The notes: generated by a model not told the origin, from the sequence alone. Counted from the stretch's first letter, positions 13,206-27,222 are shown. The stretch is DNA of 64,000 nt from Vespula vulgaris (GCF_905475345.1 NC_066591.1:4912501-4976500), one strand, 5' to 3'. Translations and numbers: made by a program.

Positions 13206-14877
13206 ACTCTCTTTCTCACTCTCTGCGTGTAGTTTCAATATTTGTCGTACGTTGACCGCAAATTACCCGCCTTTCTATCCGCAGTAGCTCGAGTAAAAAG
13301 TTGTGTTACCCATTATGGATAATACGCATGGGGACAAATACGAAGCGAATACTTTTTTTTCCTCTATCTCTCTTTCTCCCACCCTCGTACGCGCGCGCAG
13401 GCGCGTTGTGTACACACAACACATATTCATATATATGTAGGATACAAAGAATGCTTTAATCGATTATATAACGATCATCTCGATCGTTTCGATCGATCGT
13501 TCGGTCGGGTCAAAAACAGAACGAAAGTAAATTTGACGTTTAAAAGTAAAAAAAAAAAAAAAAGAAATTAAAAAAATAAAGGAGAAAAAAACAAAGGTTA
13601 ATGAAATTAGTGAGAATGAATAAAATCGTCAAGAGCAATTCGTTTTTAGATTCATGGGAGATATTCAAACATTAACTTTCTTTTAGATCCCGAATCATAA
13701 GTATTAATTAAAAACTCCATGGGATGTCTTTTATCTCCGAGCAAAAGGGAAAACCTGTCTCGTCGTACATTCGCTTTTAATATTAATCCACTGCCATTAG
13801 ACGTTTACTCATCCACTATTACAATCTTCTTTCACGCCTATACATCCGTATCATCCTACATTCTTTTACTTTATTTACTTATATTTTTTTCTCTTCTTCA
13901 ATTTTCACAACGTTTAGCTATCGAAGTCGTTAAAACGACAACTACTACGACGACATTATTGACGTAGCATCGTAGATATTAAAAATGTAAATTGGCCCTT
14001 TCGACATGTTTAGAAACAAATAAGTGCGCCGACGACGATCGAGTAATTTCGTGTTCTTACAGAATTACAAACGGCGATCGTATCCGACGTCGATAGCCGT
14101 GAGTCACGCTACATAGCGATAAAAAGAGAGTTCAGTTCATAAGTGGGACGGACCACGTATGCCCGGTAATACCTGAATGGCTAGTTCGCTGACATGCGAC
14201 ACGTTGCACACACGGATATGTAATGTATAAGTATGTTAGTATGATGTGCCTCTATATAGATTTATACGTTTCTAACATAGAAAAATATTGGATGGTGATA
14301 AAGAAGAAGAATATAAGACAAGGATATCCTTTCAGAAACGATTTCACTCTTGTTTCTAATTGTCCGAGAACTTAACTATTCATAAACTTAAGTGTGAATC
14401 TTATATACACATAAGTATACGTGTAAGTATGAATCTTATATATACATATCTATGTGTATGTAAAATCTACACGTAAGAATTTAAAAATTCATAAAATAAA
14501 CTTAAGCATAAGTATGGATCTATATCCACATATCTATGTGTACGTAGAATCTATGTGCGAACTGTAACTTAAATAAAAGAAAACAAAACAAAAAAAAATA
14601 AGTATGAAATTGTCCGTGCGAGAGAGAAAAAGAGGAAAAAAACGAGAAAAAAAAAAGAGAAAAAAAGACGACCACACGAACGTGCATTCATTTGACAAGC
14701 AAAACGTAACCCAAGCGCCGATATATAAATTCGCGAAAAAATAAACGATGAAACGTCGGAGAGAACAAATATTTCCTATAACAGATGTATCCGATATTTT
14801 GTAGAGCATTTTGGCGAGCGATTCGAAAAGGGTCGAAACCCCGTACGCATTGGTTGCATCTACCATTTTATTTGTTC

Positions 14878-14908
<31 letters not shown>

Positions 14909-16229
14909 TTCTCTTTTTCTACCGTTCGCTCCCTTTTTTGTCGTTAAAATTCATCGAAACCAAATAGAAACATAACGTATATGACGATATAGGTATAGAT
15001 ATACGTGTGCACTCGATGTATATACAAAGTCTTCCTCTATAACTCTTCTACGGGAATATCGAGATTCGTTAGTGGTATCGATATCTTTTGAGTGATATGT
15101 ACTAGATAAAATAGTACTAGTAACACTTAATTGATGTAAATTGAAAATGAAAAAAAAAGATTGGATAGGTACAATTAATAATTTTTAACTTTATTTCAAT
15201 AAAAGATATAACAAGAAGTTGTTGTTATATCTCGCATGAAATAAAAAAGAAATATATTGATCTATCAATCAATAATCGATTATTAATCGTAGATTCAAAG
15301 GAAAATATTTAGATGAACGTTGAAGATATTCCAAGAGTTATTAGTCGTTCGTAATTACGATTAAAATGATCGTTAAATTATAATGATGATTAAACGACTA
15401 ACTCGAAATGTGGAAGCACTTCGTATATAAGGAAGCGTTGATTAGTAAGCGAAAATAACTCGTAGGATTTCCATTGTGTTCCAGACGACTGTAGAATGAA
15501 AAAAAGAGAGAAAAAGAGAGAGAGAGAGAGTATCTTTGTTGACGGCTTCTGTACCGCGCGAATCAATACCAACCTCTAACTTTCGCGGGGTGTAACACGG
15601 AGATGACCGTCAACAAATTGCTGAGTTGTTCGAATGAAATAATCTTTGACGTTTCCATTAGACTTATTGCCAAGAATTTAAACGGCCGACTTTATCATCG
15701 TCGCCTGACCAATAATGTTGATGTATCGTAATTATGTATACAACGCGTCTATACACACACGTTCAATCCCGTGACGACTTGTTTATTTTTGCTTTCATTT
15801 TCTTTTTTATTCCTTATCGCTCGATAAAAGTCCATGATAAAAATAAAAATGTCGTAGACGTAGTTGAACTAAATCAATGACACGAATCGTTCCTCCTACT
15901 CTTCTTCGAAATCGATTAACGAAATCACTCTAGTGCCAAAGGGAGAAATTTTTTGGCACTGTACGAGAAAGCCAAAAAAAAAAGAAAAGGAAAAAACGAT
16001 TGACAAAGAGTATTAAATAGGAGAGAAAGAAAAATTCCTCCTCCTTTTCTCATCAACGTCGAAGATCCGACGAATAAAACATGAAATGACATTGACGTTT
16101 CGAGAGAAAAAGGGATGTGAAAAATTGTCTTGTTTTTTTTATTCGGTGACAAAAAATTCTACGTACGAAAAATAAAGAAGGGTCTGTATCTTCTCTTTTG
16201 CCACATGTACCTACATATATGTATCTGTG

Positions 16230-16233
<4 letters not shown>

Positions 16234-16268
<35 letters not shown>
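16234..16268. repeat. (TA)n microsatellite
   Basis: A TA run flanked by ATGTA repeats. Confidence 0.93.
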
Positions 16269-16273
<5 letters not shown>

Positions 16274-17430
16274 TATGTACGTATTATACGTGTTTACGTG
16301 TCGGTTTTCGTCGCGGACGATTTTGATGAGTTCATTATCGTTCGGAATGAGTAGATTCGTTAAATGGTTAAGCGGTTAAGAGAGAAACGTGTGTACGCGG
16401 ATCGAGCACCGATTAGACACGACTCATTTCGAGCAAACGCGATAAACTCCCGGCCCTGATATACGCTGTTAGGTTATCGAAGCGATTTATTCGTCGATCG
16501 TACATACTCCGACTTTTTCACGTTCCCTTCTTTTTCCTCTTCCTTTTCCGCTATAGCCTTTCTCTTTATCAGCTCGACTTTTCTTTTCTTATTTTTTCTC
16601 ATCCTCTTCTTCTTCCTCACCAATATCTACTTAACGCATCGGAACGAGACCACCGTGATATTTCCAACGAGCGAACTAACTTCTGTCTTCGATAAAAATG
16701 TCGCTTCCGAGTAATACCCAAGCATATGTGTCCTACGTGTATCTACGTCAACGTAAAGAAAAAGAAAGAAAAAGGAGTACAGAAAGTATAAAGGTCGATA
16801 AAACATACTTTACGATTTTTACCTTTCTAAAAGATCCTTTCTACGACGATAATAAACGCACGTTAAAACTTCCACTGGAATTTCACTTAAATTGTCAGAT
16901 AAACGATTATACCGATAAGATACAATTTCAATTTCTCGAAAAATTGCAAAATATTCGTTCGCAGTATTCTCCCACAAAAACATACGCACGAAAGAGCGCG
17001 CGAACGCGCGATCACGTAACTGAACGAATTGCGAATAATAATTATCGCGAGGTCGCACAATATCAATCGCGAAAAGAAACGAGTATCACACGAAAGTATA
17101 TGTATCTATGTACATATATATATTTACACACTTGTACGTGGGAAACAAAAAGGTAGATTTTCAAGTTAGGAAGATTCTTACGTTATAAAAGACACGTCTA
17201 TATGGACGCTTCCGAGCTCTCTCGATCGGGCTCAAAACTAACATACATACGTCGGGACTATGCACCGTCCACGTATGTACCTACTGCTTTCTGCCACGTG
17301 AATGGAAGGGACGAGGGATGCATTATTTATCATAGTACACGTGTACAACTCTGCTTCGTTAAGTACCATGCCGGTGTTTCTTTAAGTTTTGTTTATGACC
17401 ATGCTAGAGACAGCGCTTTCTCTTCCTGTC

Positions 17431-17436
<6 letters not shown>

Positions 17437-17484
<48 letters not shown>

Positions 17485-17532
17485 TCTTCCTTTCTCTTTC
17501 TGTCTCTCTCTCTTTCTCTCTCTCTTTTTCTA
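17437..17532. repeat. Long (CT)n tract
   Basis: A CT run of about 45 perfect bases followed by about 50 bases of interrupted CT/TTC sequence. It creates the longest low-complexity Ser/Leu open frame in this part of the window. Confidence 0.93.
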
Positions 17533-19533
17533 CATTCCTGATTCTATTCTCCTCTTTTTATGCGTTGATTAAACGAACCGCCGTAAACCCAGCAATGCAC
17601 CTTACCCACAGGCATACATATACATTTACTTTAAAATCTTATTTAGTTAAATATTTCATAAATTTTTTTTTTGTTTTGTTTGCATTGATTTATTTAAAAC
17701 TTGATCGAATTATCAAAATTTATTTGCATTAAATGACTCTTATAATTTTTCTAGAGACAAGATAAGATAAGATATATGCTATAATGTGTTTATTATATTA
17801 AATATTTAAAAAATAAGATGTATATATTTGTATATATTAAAACAATGTTCGAGAAAACCGAACACATTAACAGGTTAATTCGAAATTTATGAGCGAAAAT
17901 GAAAAGACGTGTTAGATAAGAGGAACGATTCTATGATCATCTACTATGATCACTGGTTACGAGGTATATGATATTAAGAGAATTGTATCTAGCGGCCTTC
18001 CGGTACCTTTCAATCTTAATTCCAACAAATAAAACGTGCCGTTCGCCGCCAATGCATAAGTGTGTCCGCACGTATGCACGTTTAGGGGTGATTCGCATTT
18101 ACTCCCGTTGCGATTTACTCCCGACCAGCTCAACGCATTGTATTCTCTTATCTATAGTTGAGTAACGTGTAACGTGTACCTATATCAAAAGATAAATTAG
18201 AGACGATATAGATAATGTATATGTATATGTATAACTCGAATGTATATTTATAACACGAAATCGAAAGAGATCGAACGAGTTAGGGTAAATACGAAAAGTA
18301 GAAAAATGTACGTCGTCTTTTTGTAGTTTTGTTTGATTAATAAAAAGAAAAAAGTAATTTAACGCGAACGAATGAATCCAAAGTAACGAAAGAAGAATTT
18401 GCTCCGCATGATGACGTGTTGTTTAAGATTAATTACTTCATACGTTATGCGCGTTGCAATTAATTGATATTTTTTGTTCGATAAAAAAGGGATATAACGT
18501 TGATGAGTGCAAAAAAAAGTAATCGATCGATGACTTGCTGGTAGAAATTAATTGATTCATACGTTGTACAATTAATAAAATATACATTTTTTTTTTATAA
18601 GAAAAGTTAATATTGAAAGTAGCGTAAAAAATTTGACCAATAACCAATACGTTATGTATATGTATATATATATATTACAATTCATTTATAGATTTTATGT
18701 TCAATAATAGAAAAAGATCGTATTATTGACAAGAGACTCCAAAATAGCAAACAACGACTCGATCGACGACGTAACATTAAAAAATTAATTAGTTCATACG
18801 TTATATAAATGATTATTAATTTATACGTTTTATGTTCAATAAAATAAAAAATACGTAACGTCTATAAATAGTTCCGAAGTAGTAAAAACATTATTCGATC
18901 GACGACGTGCTACTTAAGATTAATTAATTTCTAAATTACATATAATTAATTTATATTTTATGCTCAATAAAAAAAAGAAAAAGAAGGTTATAACGTTAAT
19001 TAGTGAATCCAAAAATAAGTACGACGAAAAAAAAGGTCAACCAACGAACAAAGACGAATTAATTTATAGATAACATATAATACAAATGAAGAAACAATGG
19101 AAGAGAGGATCGAGATCGAGAGTGGTAGAAAGTCAAATGAAAAATGTCGATCTCCCCTTTGCTTGATCACAGTCGAGTGAGCTCATTCAAAGATTCTTAA
19201 CTCGTTGTTACCCGGTAAAGGCTTCGTGTTCATTGTCGAGTGAGTTTCTCCTATGTTGAATCTCCATAGAGATCATTAAGCTGGTCGTGTATCTTAATGA
19301 AGCGACAAGAAGCTTCGTACGCGTGAGACACCCACGCGGAATCACGACACGTAACGCCTTTATCGTCGAAAAACTCGATTAACGTAGCGCACTTCGCTGG
19401 AGCATGCATAGAACACGCAAAAGCATTATTCTACCGAAGAGTAGGGAAATTTATTTCGATAGCGACATAACAATAAACTTTATAATGTACTCTATATTTC
19501 AGTAAGAAATATATACGAATATATATGTATGTA

Positions 19534-19536
<3 letters not shown>

Positions 19537-19572
<36 letters not shown>
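19537..19572. repeat. (TA)n microsatellite
   Basis: A TA run of about 36 bases. Confidence 0.93.
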
Positions 19573-19576
<4 letters not shown>

Positions 19577-20726
19577 CTTCTTTCTCGACAAATTGAAATA
19601 TGGTTTACAGGGTGTACCTAATCATTTTAAAGAAACCTCTCGACACGTTAAAGATTGTTGACCCCGTTTCAAGATTTCTCGAGTTTTTCCTGATTACCTC
19701 TGTAATTTTCTCTCTCTCTCTATCTCTCTTATCTCTCTTTCTCTCTTCTTTCTTCGTCTTTGATACAAACGACACTCGTGACATTATCGAGTTTTCTATA
19801 GGAACACGATTGCCAAGCACCGATTTGCTAGATACGTATATATCTATATCCCTAATGACACGCTCGAGCATCGTCCACTCTAATTGGTCCTACGCTTGGA
19901 AATTGATTATTATGCTTTTTGTTACGAGCCAGCGTGATTCCTTTACGAAATAGAAAGGAAAAAAGAAAGAGAGAGAGAGAGAGAGAACAGCGGTCGTTCG
20001 TAATCGAAAATTTTCCCTTTGTATAGCAATAGAATGCTTTTCTTTGGTATTACAATGATACCAATGAGTGCCAGGTGTTGAACAAGCTGTAGACTATTCG
20101 TTTTTAAAAAGTTCTCTGTGAAACCAACCACTGTTAACAACCGGTAAACGAGATTAATACATCCCCGTGTACTCGAACCAGTCACGTTACTTCTTAAACA
20201 TGTATATAAATATATAATAAATTTAAAAAAAAACAAGTATGACTTTGATTTTAACAGTAATTTATACAGCCAATAGTACCAGTCGTTCAAAGTAATCGAT
20301 CCTAATATAAAATTATATTGGAAACAGAAGCGATTTTCCCAGCAATAGGAAAATATGGGTATAGTGAACTTTATTAGGTTCAGTAAAGGATGAACGTACG
20401 CCTACGATATGAATAATTGCTACGAATCGAAGGTATATATGTATGTACGTGTCATAAACGTCGATATCTATCGACATGCATTACGTAAGTGACACAGATG
20501 GCTTTTGTCCGGCTTGTTATTGTCTCCTATGCAATTGATATAACCTTGTTACTTACACGTTTTCCCAACGACGACGAGTTCGTCTTTTTTATTTCGCATA
20601 TAACCATTCAAATATTAGAATATATCAGTTACATTATGAATGAACAAAACGAGATTCATTGTTTTAAAAGATTTATAAAGATTCGGTATGAAAGATCAAG
20701 CAATTCAAAAATTCGTGAGAAAATGA

Positions 20727-20728
<2 letters not shown>

Positions 20729-20800
<72 letters not shown>

Positions 20801-20826
20801 CAAACAGAAAGGGAGAGGGAGAGAGA
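20729..20826. repeat. (GA)n microsatellite
   Basis: A perfect AG run of about 69 bases followed by imperfect GA-rich sequence. It lies inside a 200-codon open frame that is an artefact of the repeat. Confidence 0.95.
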
Positions 20827-22449
20827 ATTTCGAGAATCAAGGCGGAACCATATCAAATATTTCGTGCGCTACATAATACGCGTATGCATCTACGTACGTA
20901 CGTATGTATTTACATACGCGGCGTATTTCTATATACATATTTCCCGTATGCTCATATACGATTCTCTCTATTACGAGCAAATAACAGAATTCCGTGCCGT
21001 AAATTACGGATCAAGTATCCGTCTATCGTCGGCTTGCTCGATACAAAAATTCATAATTAAACCGGTAATCGGATCGACGTATGCGCTCTGAATTTGGAGT
21101 GGAGACTATGTATGCATTTTTCTAATAATCACCATAATAATCATCATCATTACCGTCGGGATATGATAAAATTAAGAATTAGAAGAAAGAATAAAAGCAT
21201 CTGATGGACGATGATTTATTTTACTTTGAATTCTTTGAATGTCGCAATCGTAATGATTTGGTTGATTGGTCGTAGATAACGATCGTTCTAATGATCGAAA
21301 TTAGAAGAGAATCGAATTAGTCGAAGAAAAGAAACAAAAAAAAAAGAGAAAACGAAGAAAGATGCTCAGATATCCCGAGCCTGTAGAATTTCGAATACTT
21401 TTATAACGACTACTTTCGAAGATAGGCAGGTAGGTATATCTTAACAACCGACTTCGTGCTTCCTCGAGCGCATCGGGTAATATTCGAAACACCTGCCCCT
21501 CGATTATAAATGTAAATTGTTTTAATTAGGTAATTACATTATATACGTGGATGTTACGATAAAATTGATATATTCTTTCTGTACTTATCATAAAATCAAA
21601 TCGATAAATTTACCGTTCTGAAATTAATTCGGAAAACGTTATAAAAATTCTTCAATTCGAACTTAATTTCTTTCTCTCTCTTCCTCTTTCTATCTTTCGT
21701 GATTATACATACGTAAAAATAAAGAACACAAACCTTATACTATGTAAGTAAATACAGTATATAAAAATATCAACATTCATTGTAGCAATATATACTTTGA
21801 AGATCATTTCTTGACTTTCAAATTCTGAAGTATGTACATATAATATGTGGAAGTGATCACGTCATCATTATTTTTAGTTTGCGATAATAAAATAATAATA
21901 ATAAATAAATGGAAATAGTTCTTTCAGTTCAGACATCTTTTATAATTATTGTAATTTCAATTAATCGTAAAAGAGAAATATTCGAAATCTGATATTTATG
22001 AATTTTGATAAACGATTGATCCTGTATATGTAAACATATGAGAAAATACAGAAGATTTTCAATGATTCACGAAAGAAAAATCTAACAATTATTCGTAACT
22101 TCGGATGAGAACGTAAGAGAAAACCGAAAAGGACAAAGCGGGCTAAAGAAGTCGCCCAGTAAGCGTCCCCTCGTGGACAATCTCGGGAGGTCGGGTGAAG
22201 GGGCGCGAAACTTGCAACCCTCTCCCTTCTAAGAAAGAGAGAGAAAGAGAGAACAAGAGAGAAAGGAATAAAGAAAGAGAGCAGTCTTGAATGGTTTGAA
22301 AATTCAAGAGAAAAAAAAAGAAAAAGAAAAGGAAATAGAAGAGCTGTACGCACATGGTCATGAATAGTCGAGCAACTACTAATGGTCACGCTTGCGAACG
22401 GAAATTCATCGATTTATCGACGCACGCACATATACACGCATACATACGA

Positions 22450-22535
22450 ATATATATGTATGTATGTATGTATATATATATATATGTTTGTATATATGTA
22501 TGTATATTTTATATCTATGTATGTACGTATTTATT
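22450..22535. repeat. (TATG)n/(TA)n tract
   Basis: Mixed TATG and TA units over about 85 bases. Confidence 0.85.
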
Positions 22536-22652
22536 TATTCTCTCTTTCTCTGTCGATCCTTTTCCTCGTACTGAGAGAAAGAAAGAGAAAGAGAGATAGA
22601 TAGAAAGAAGAGAGTAGGTGGGTAGAGTACTCAAGCACAAAGAGGAACTAAC

Positions 22653-22699
22653 CTTCACGCTCTTCGAATCGATCACCGGTGGCCGAGGAAAGCGCGTCG
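22653..22699 (-). other. Candidate 47-nt exon, minus strand (probably 5' UTR)
   Basis: On the minus strand the acceptor TGTTTTCCCAG is followed by a 47-nt GC-rich segment and the donor GTGAAG|GTTAGT. The bases between are denser in G+C than the surrounding sequence. No ATG lies in it. It is correctly placed and oriented to be an upstream non-coding exon of the gene whose initiator exon is at 11592-11704. This rests on splice consensus alone. Confidence 0.35.
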
Positions 22700-24284
22700 C
22701 TGGGAAAACAATCACATAATGCACTGGACACTTTGTGTACACGAGACCACTGGTTCCTTGCCTTTTTTCTTTCTCTCTATCTTTCTTTCTTATCGCAAAA
22801 CTTGCTGGGTCTTCCAACGTCCTTTCCTCGTAGTAGTACAAGAAGCAACTGATCGTAGTGATATTTATGTACGTACGTGTGTATGTATGTTTATGGTTAG
22901 TTAATGTCGAACAAAAAATGCCAGGGCTGGTTCAACGACGCGACGATGACGAGGAGGACAAGCAAGGACGAGGAGAAGATCGGCCCTCTCTTTCTTTCAC
23001 TTCTATTTCTCGGTCTCACGACCTTTCTTTCTCCCCTCTCTCTCACACTCTCCTTTTCTCTTTCTCTTTTCTCCCCTTCCAAGTACTAGCAGAAGGAAAA
23101 CAATAAAACTGCACGGAGTGTCGAGGAGCCTGGATATCTCTCACTCCCTTTTCTCTCTCTCTCTCTCTCTCTGCTCTCTCTTAACTGATCTTATCGTCCC
23201 TTCTTTCTGTCTTTCTCTTACTCGTTCACGCGCGTCTCGAACGCACCTGTCAAACGCGCAAAGGCGTAGAAACGAGGGATCGTTAGGGTCAGAAAAGAAA
23301 AAAAGAAGGGGGAGGCGTGTTATTCGTTGGTAGTACACTTTTTCCTCGTCATAATCGGCGTGCTAGCCATGAGCCGGCTTTTTTTTCTGTGTGCGTGTGT
23401 GTTTTCCGTGTATGTGCGTGCGTGTGTTCTTTTTTCCTTTTTTTTTTCTTTCTCTACGATCTTCCCTTTAATTTCTCTGTACTAAGGAAAAATTTAGAAG
23501 AGAAAAAGAGAGAGAAAAAGATGTAAAAATTATTTTGTAGAATCACAAAAGAGTCAAAGGAAAAAAGGAAGGAAGGAAGGAAGGGGATGCAGAAATGGCA
23601 AGTGCAGTAGAAGATGCAGACTAGGACGCGACCGAGCGTCGTCTTCTCTTCTCAAACGCGGACGATAACAATGGCGGCGTCCGATCGGGAGAAACGCCAC
23701 GAGAAGAACTCGTCGTCGTAACGGATTCCAAGCGCACTAACAACAACATATAAAGCGACCGGCTTCGAAGCGCACCACCAGTTTAAGTATCAAGAGAGAA
23801 GATGCCACAGATATAGTTGGTATATCTCGCCACGCGCGTACTCGCCTATGACGTATAGTGTCGTTCGTTTGATCTCTTGCGAGTATCTCTCTCTTTCTTT
23901 CTTTCTTTATCTTTATCTTTATCTTTCTCGTTCTCTTTCTCTTACACTCCTCTGTCCCCACTTTTCCTTCTCACCCCTCTTACTATCCGTATGTGTGTTT
24001 TACTCTCTCTCTTTCTCTCCCACCACACCAAAAGTAACTACCTATCTATCAGCTCTCTTTCTCTCTATCTCTATCTCGTTCGTTCTCTCTTTTTCTTTCT
24101 CTCTTCACCCACCGTAGTGAATCTTTTCCCTCTCTTTCTCTCCCTCCCTTTATCTTCTCTCTTTAGGAGCGCTCGCGGTGGCGGCTCTACGAGGACTACG
24201 ACGATGGACGTTTAGCCAACGACGAAGGGAGGAGGCGAGAGCGTTTCGCCGAAGCTAGCCGAGCCGCCGCGAGACATGGCGGCT

Positions 24285-24365
24285 CGGCCGCCGCCGCCGC
24301 CGCCGCCGCCGTTGCTGCCGCCGTTACCATCGCCACCGTCGCCGTTGCCGCCGCCGTCGCCGCCA
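24285..24365. repeat. (CCG)n trinucleotide block
   Basis: An imperfect CCG/CCGTTG triplet run. It reads as polyproline on the plus strand and poly-Gly/Ala on the minus strand. Confidence 0.85.
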
Positions 24366-24435
24366 CCGAATGGAAAACGACGACTTTGGCTGAGAAGGGA
24401 ATGGAGGGGAAGAGTAGCGACGGCGGCAGCAGCAG

Positions 24436-24531
24436 TATCTACTACTACTACTATTACTACACTACTACACTACTACTACTACTACTACTACACTACTACT
24501 ACTACACTACTACTACTACTCTACTACTCTT
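24436..24531. repeat. (CTA)n trinucleotide repeat
   Basis: A run of CTA/TAC triplets with a few slips, about 95 bases. It reads as Tyr, Thr or Leu runs in the three plus-strand frames. Confidence 0.92.
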
Positions 24532-26859
24532 GGGGGCTAGCGAGCAAAGCGATGGTGGGAAAAACGTTGGGTACACGCGGAGAAACCGAATGAGAGTGAG
24601 ATGCCGGCGGGGGTGGAAAGGGGAGAGGCAAGAGGAGAAAGGGGAGAGGGGGAAGGGCGTCGCTCGATCGCTCGTGGAAAAGGCCAAGAGACCGTGTTCG
24701 GGCGTTTCCGGAAGCCCTCGGCTCCTTCCTTCCCATGCCTTGCTTTACCAAACGAGCCTGAAGTGGGGGTATACCGGCGAGTTTCAGGGCCACCCGCCGT
24801 TACCGCGGAAAAATGAAACCCAAGGTTGAAAACCACTGTCTTTTTCTCTCTTTCTCTCTGTTTCTCCCTCTCTCTTTTTCTCTCCTTTTCTCTCTTTTTC
24901 TCTCTTTACGAAGAACTCGTTGCTCCAAGAAAATACCTGCGAGATCGAGCCACGGCCGAGAGTGCATCTAATGCGAAAGAGATGAGATCGGACGGATGTT
25001 GCTAGCTCCTGGCTGCTGCCGTTGCTGCCGCTGGTTTCTCTACCTTTTGTTGGCTAACTAAGGAAACCGGAGAAATTCGTGAGATTCTTGATAGCGGTGC
25101 GTAATACGCCGATTCGGTTGGCGCATTCGGACGATGTATACAAGGCTCGAATGGTACTTTTGATTCTTTCCTTTTCTTCTTTTCTTTTCTTTTCTTTTCC
25201 TTTCTTTTCTTTATTTGCGGATTCCCTATTTATTCTTTGAGAATATAGAGCCGTTCGAATTTCGAAAATGTTTTCTTCGATTGCGGTGAAACATCATTTT
25301 ATTTTTCTCTTAGTTTTGCGTTTCTTTGCTAATACTGCGGACATGTTGTATATTCTATATATTGTATGTAAGAATAATTGTTAGGTTTTACCATTAATTT
25401 CTAACACATTTATATATTATATATATGTATATGAGATATATAATTTAATGAAAATAAAATATGATAATTTCGATAACAAAATCGCATGGTTTAATCTTTT
25501 CTGCTTTCGACTCGACCTTTTAATCGATTACGAAAGAAACATTCCCTGTAATTATCGATGCTTCGCATATATCTCCTTCCTTTCGTTTCGACATGGTATT
25601 TTGCAACATTGCGATCTTATGCGTCTTCCTAGCTAAACGATAAAAAGCTGCCAAATACAAAATCAAAATATTATAAATCTATGGGAGCCAAAGCGGAAAT
25701 GACTGTGGATGCGAACCACGATCGTTTTCAATTTGCTCTGATATACCTATCGGTCATAGTATCGATAAAATAATATCGATTAACATTGTACTGTTCTTCG
25801 TTCTTTCTTTTTCTTTTTTATCGGAAATTGGTATGGGTTATATAGTCGGTTAAATGAACAGAGGTGTGGCCTCAAACAAGACGTATGCATATATATATGT
25901 GTGTGTGCGCGTGTTTTCAGGGAAGTAACCGCGCGCGTAACACGTTCAGTACTTTGCAAAACGTTCGTTGCGCGATCTATAGGCAGGTGGTATTAGTATC
26001 TTCGTGAAATTATTCGCTCGATCGGTCTTCCACAATCGAATTTGTTCTGATCTTTTCTTACGAATAGCGACGAATACGACTGTATTGAAATTTGCAAAGA
26101 AATTACAAAATATTTTTTCAATCGAATGTTCCAATCGTTTAATGCGATCAGATTCCAATCGTTTTATAGGAGTCGTATATTTGTTATAATTAAAAGAAAA
26201 AAATAAAAAAGAAGAAAAAACGTTTCCTTTTAATTCTATTCCAACAAAATCTAAAGAAATAATTGTACTGAATTCCCATTGAAAATATTTATTAGCGAGA
26301 CATAGGAGAAAAAAAGACATGTATAGACAGATAGAGAGAGAGACTATTGCCGAAGACGACGTATCGTTCGTCTAGAATCCTACTATGGTTCTACGTATTC
26401 CACCCCCGTTTTTACCATCTTGTATTTTCCTGTACAATTACACGTTGCGACGATGATAAACGGTGTTATTTCAAAAGCGTGGGCAACAACGATCGGAATG
26501 GTAGCAGACGATAGAATATGACATTCATTCATTATTCAATAACGTCGAACGAGACAAAGACGCAACAGAGCGAAGGAGTGATAAAAGATGCGGGGGTGAG
26601 GTAGAAGGAGAAGAAAAGAGACCAATATCCTAAGCTTTTATCGTTAGTCAGTTATGAGGACGACTAATATTCCATAGTCTAGACGGCTAGGCCGAGTTCT
26701 CGTCGTTTTACATCCCTTTCCCACTCTCTATTTCTCTCCCACTCTCTCTCTCTCTCAACCTGTGTATATTTATTGGAAAACGTATCGAGGCCACGCGAAG
26801 CAAAGCTCCTGAAGCGCAGGTCCGTCGTTGGCGGGACACAACCCCCTGAAACATCCCCT

Positions 26860-26980
26860 TCTTACCTTCGAGACACCGCAACTAGAACCGCTGGCGGTAG
26901 CTCGAGGGATCGTAGGTGAGTTTAATGGTGGTTCGACCCACCCGCGACCGTGGATTCCTTCCTTCGCCGAAATTCCATCG

Positions 26981-27020
<40 letters not shown>

Positions 27021-27124
27021 TCTCTCTCTCTCTGTCTCTCTCCTCTCTCTCTCTCTCATTCCTCATCCCTTCTCCTATATCTCCCTTTCTGTCTCTATTC
27101 AACGCACACACGACGAAAGCGAGG
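26860..27124. promoter_or_regulatory. Possible divergent promoter between two first exons
   Basis: The left part carries a strong minus-strand donor (CGAAG|GTAAGA, exon side ending at 26866) and, overlapping it, a plus-strand donor (CGTAG|GTGAGT, exon side ending at 26915). The right part ends at the ATG of a candidate plus-strand first coding exon at 27125. A (CT)n tract at about 26987-27058 lies between. This arrangement suits head-to-head transcription starts with a CT/GA-rich core. All of it is inferred from splice consensus and position. Confidence 0.3.
26987..27058. repeat. (CT)n tract
   Basis: CT dinucleotide runs interrupted by TTT and GT, about 72 bases. Confidence 0.9.
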
Positions 27125-27222
27125 ATGCTCGTGACTGTTTGCGGCGATGCAACGGCACAGCCTGCGTGTTTCCTAAGCGACGACGACGACTCCAGAGAAC
27201 ATAGTGACTCCAAGATTTCACC
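27125..27222 (+). CDS. Candidate first coding exon of the PLD3-like gene
   Basis: An ATG at 27125 (context GCGAGGATGC) opens 32 codons plus two bases before a donor (CACC|GTGAGA at 27223). The peptide starts MLVTVCGDATAQPACFLSD and has an acidic run of four Asp, then SREHSDSKISP. Its phase fits exactly with the acceptor at 28157: CC plus A gives Pro, and the frame runs straight into the MSFFGW sequence of the next exon. This would add 33 residues to the cytosolic end of the PLD3-like protein. The alternative is that translation starts at the ATG at 28159 and this exon belongs to another transcript or is untranslated. Confidence 0.4.

Larger units (their letters stand above)
11705..22652. other. 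Low-complexity stretch, probable first intron of the minus-strand gene
   Basis: I see no convincing exon. There are many (CT)n/(GA)n, (TA)n and (ATAC)n tracts, with AT-rich sequence elsewhere. The longest open frames follow these tracts or are random AT-rich readings without splice-site support. Confidence 0.55.
23600..25100. promoter_or_regulatory. CpG- and GC-rich promoter-like region
   Basis: This is the most GC- and CpG-rich part of the first 28 kb. It has a (CCG)n block at about 24285-24365, a (CTA)n block at about 24440-24531, and CT-rich flanks. It contains two short ORFs of the kind found in 5' leaders: 16 codons on the plus strand from 23671 in good start context (ACAATGG), and a 21-codon ORF starting MSRGGS on the minus strand near 24276. 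I read it as promoter or first-exon sequence. It is placed to serve the minus-strand gene starting at 11703, but there is no direct evidence of transcription. Confidence 0.4.

Noticed and set aside
20489..21091. 200-codon plus-strand ORF
   Set aside because: Its centre is a (GA)n microsatellite and the flanks have no coding character.
24276..24593. Open frame starting MAARPPPPPPPP
   Set aside because: It is made of CCG and CTA triplet repeats, with no splice context or conserved segment. More likely promoter or 5'-UTR sequence.
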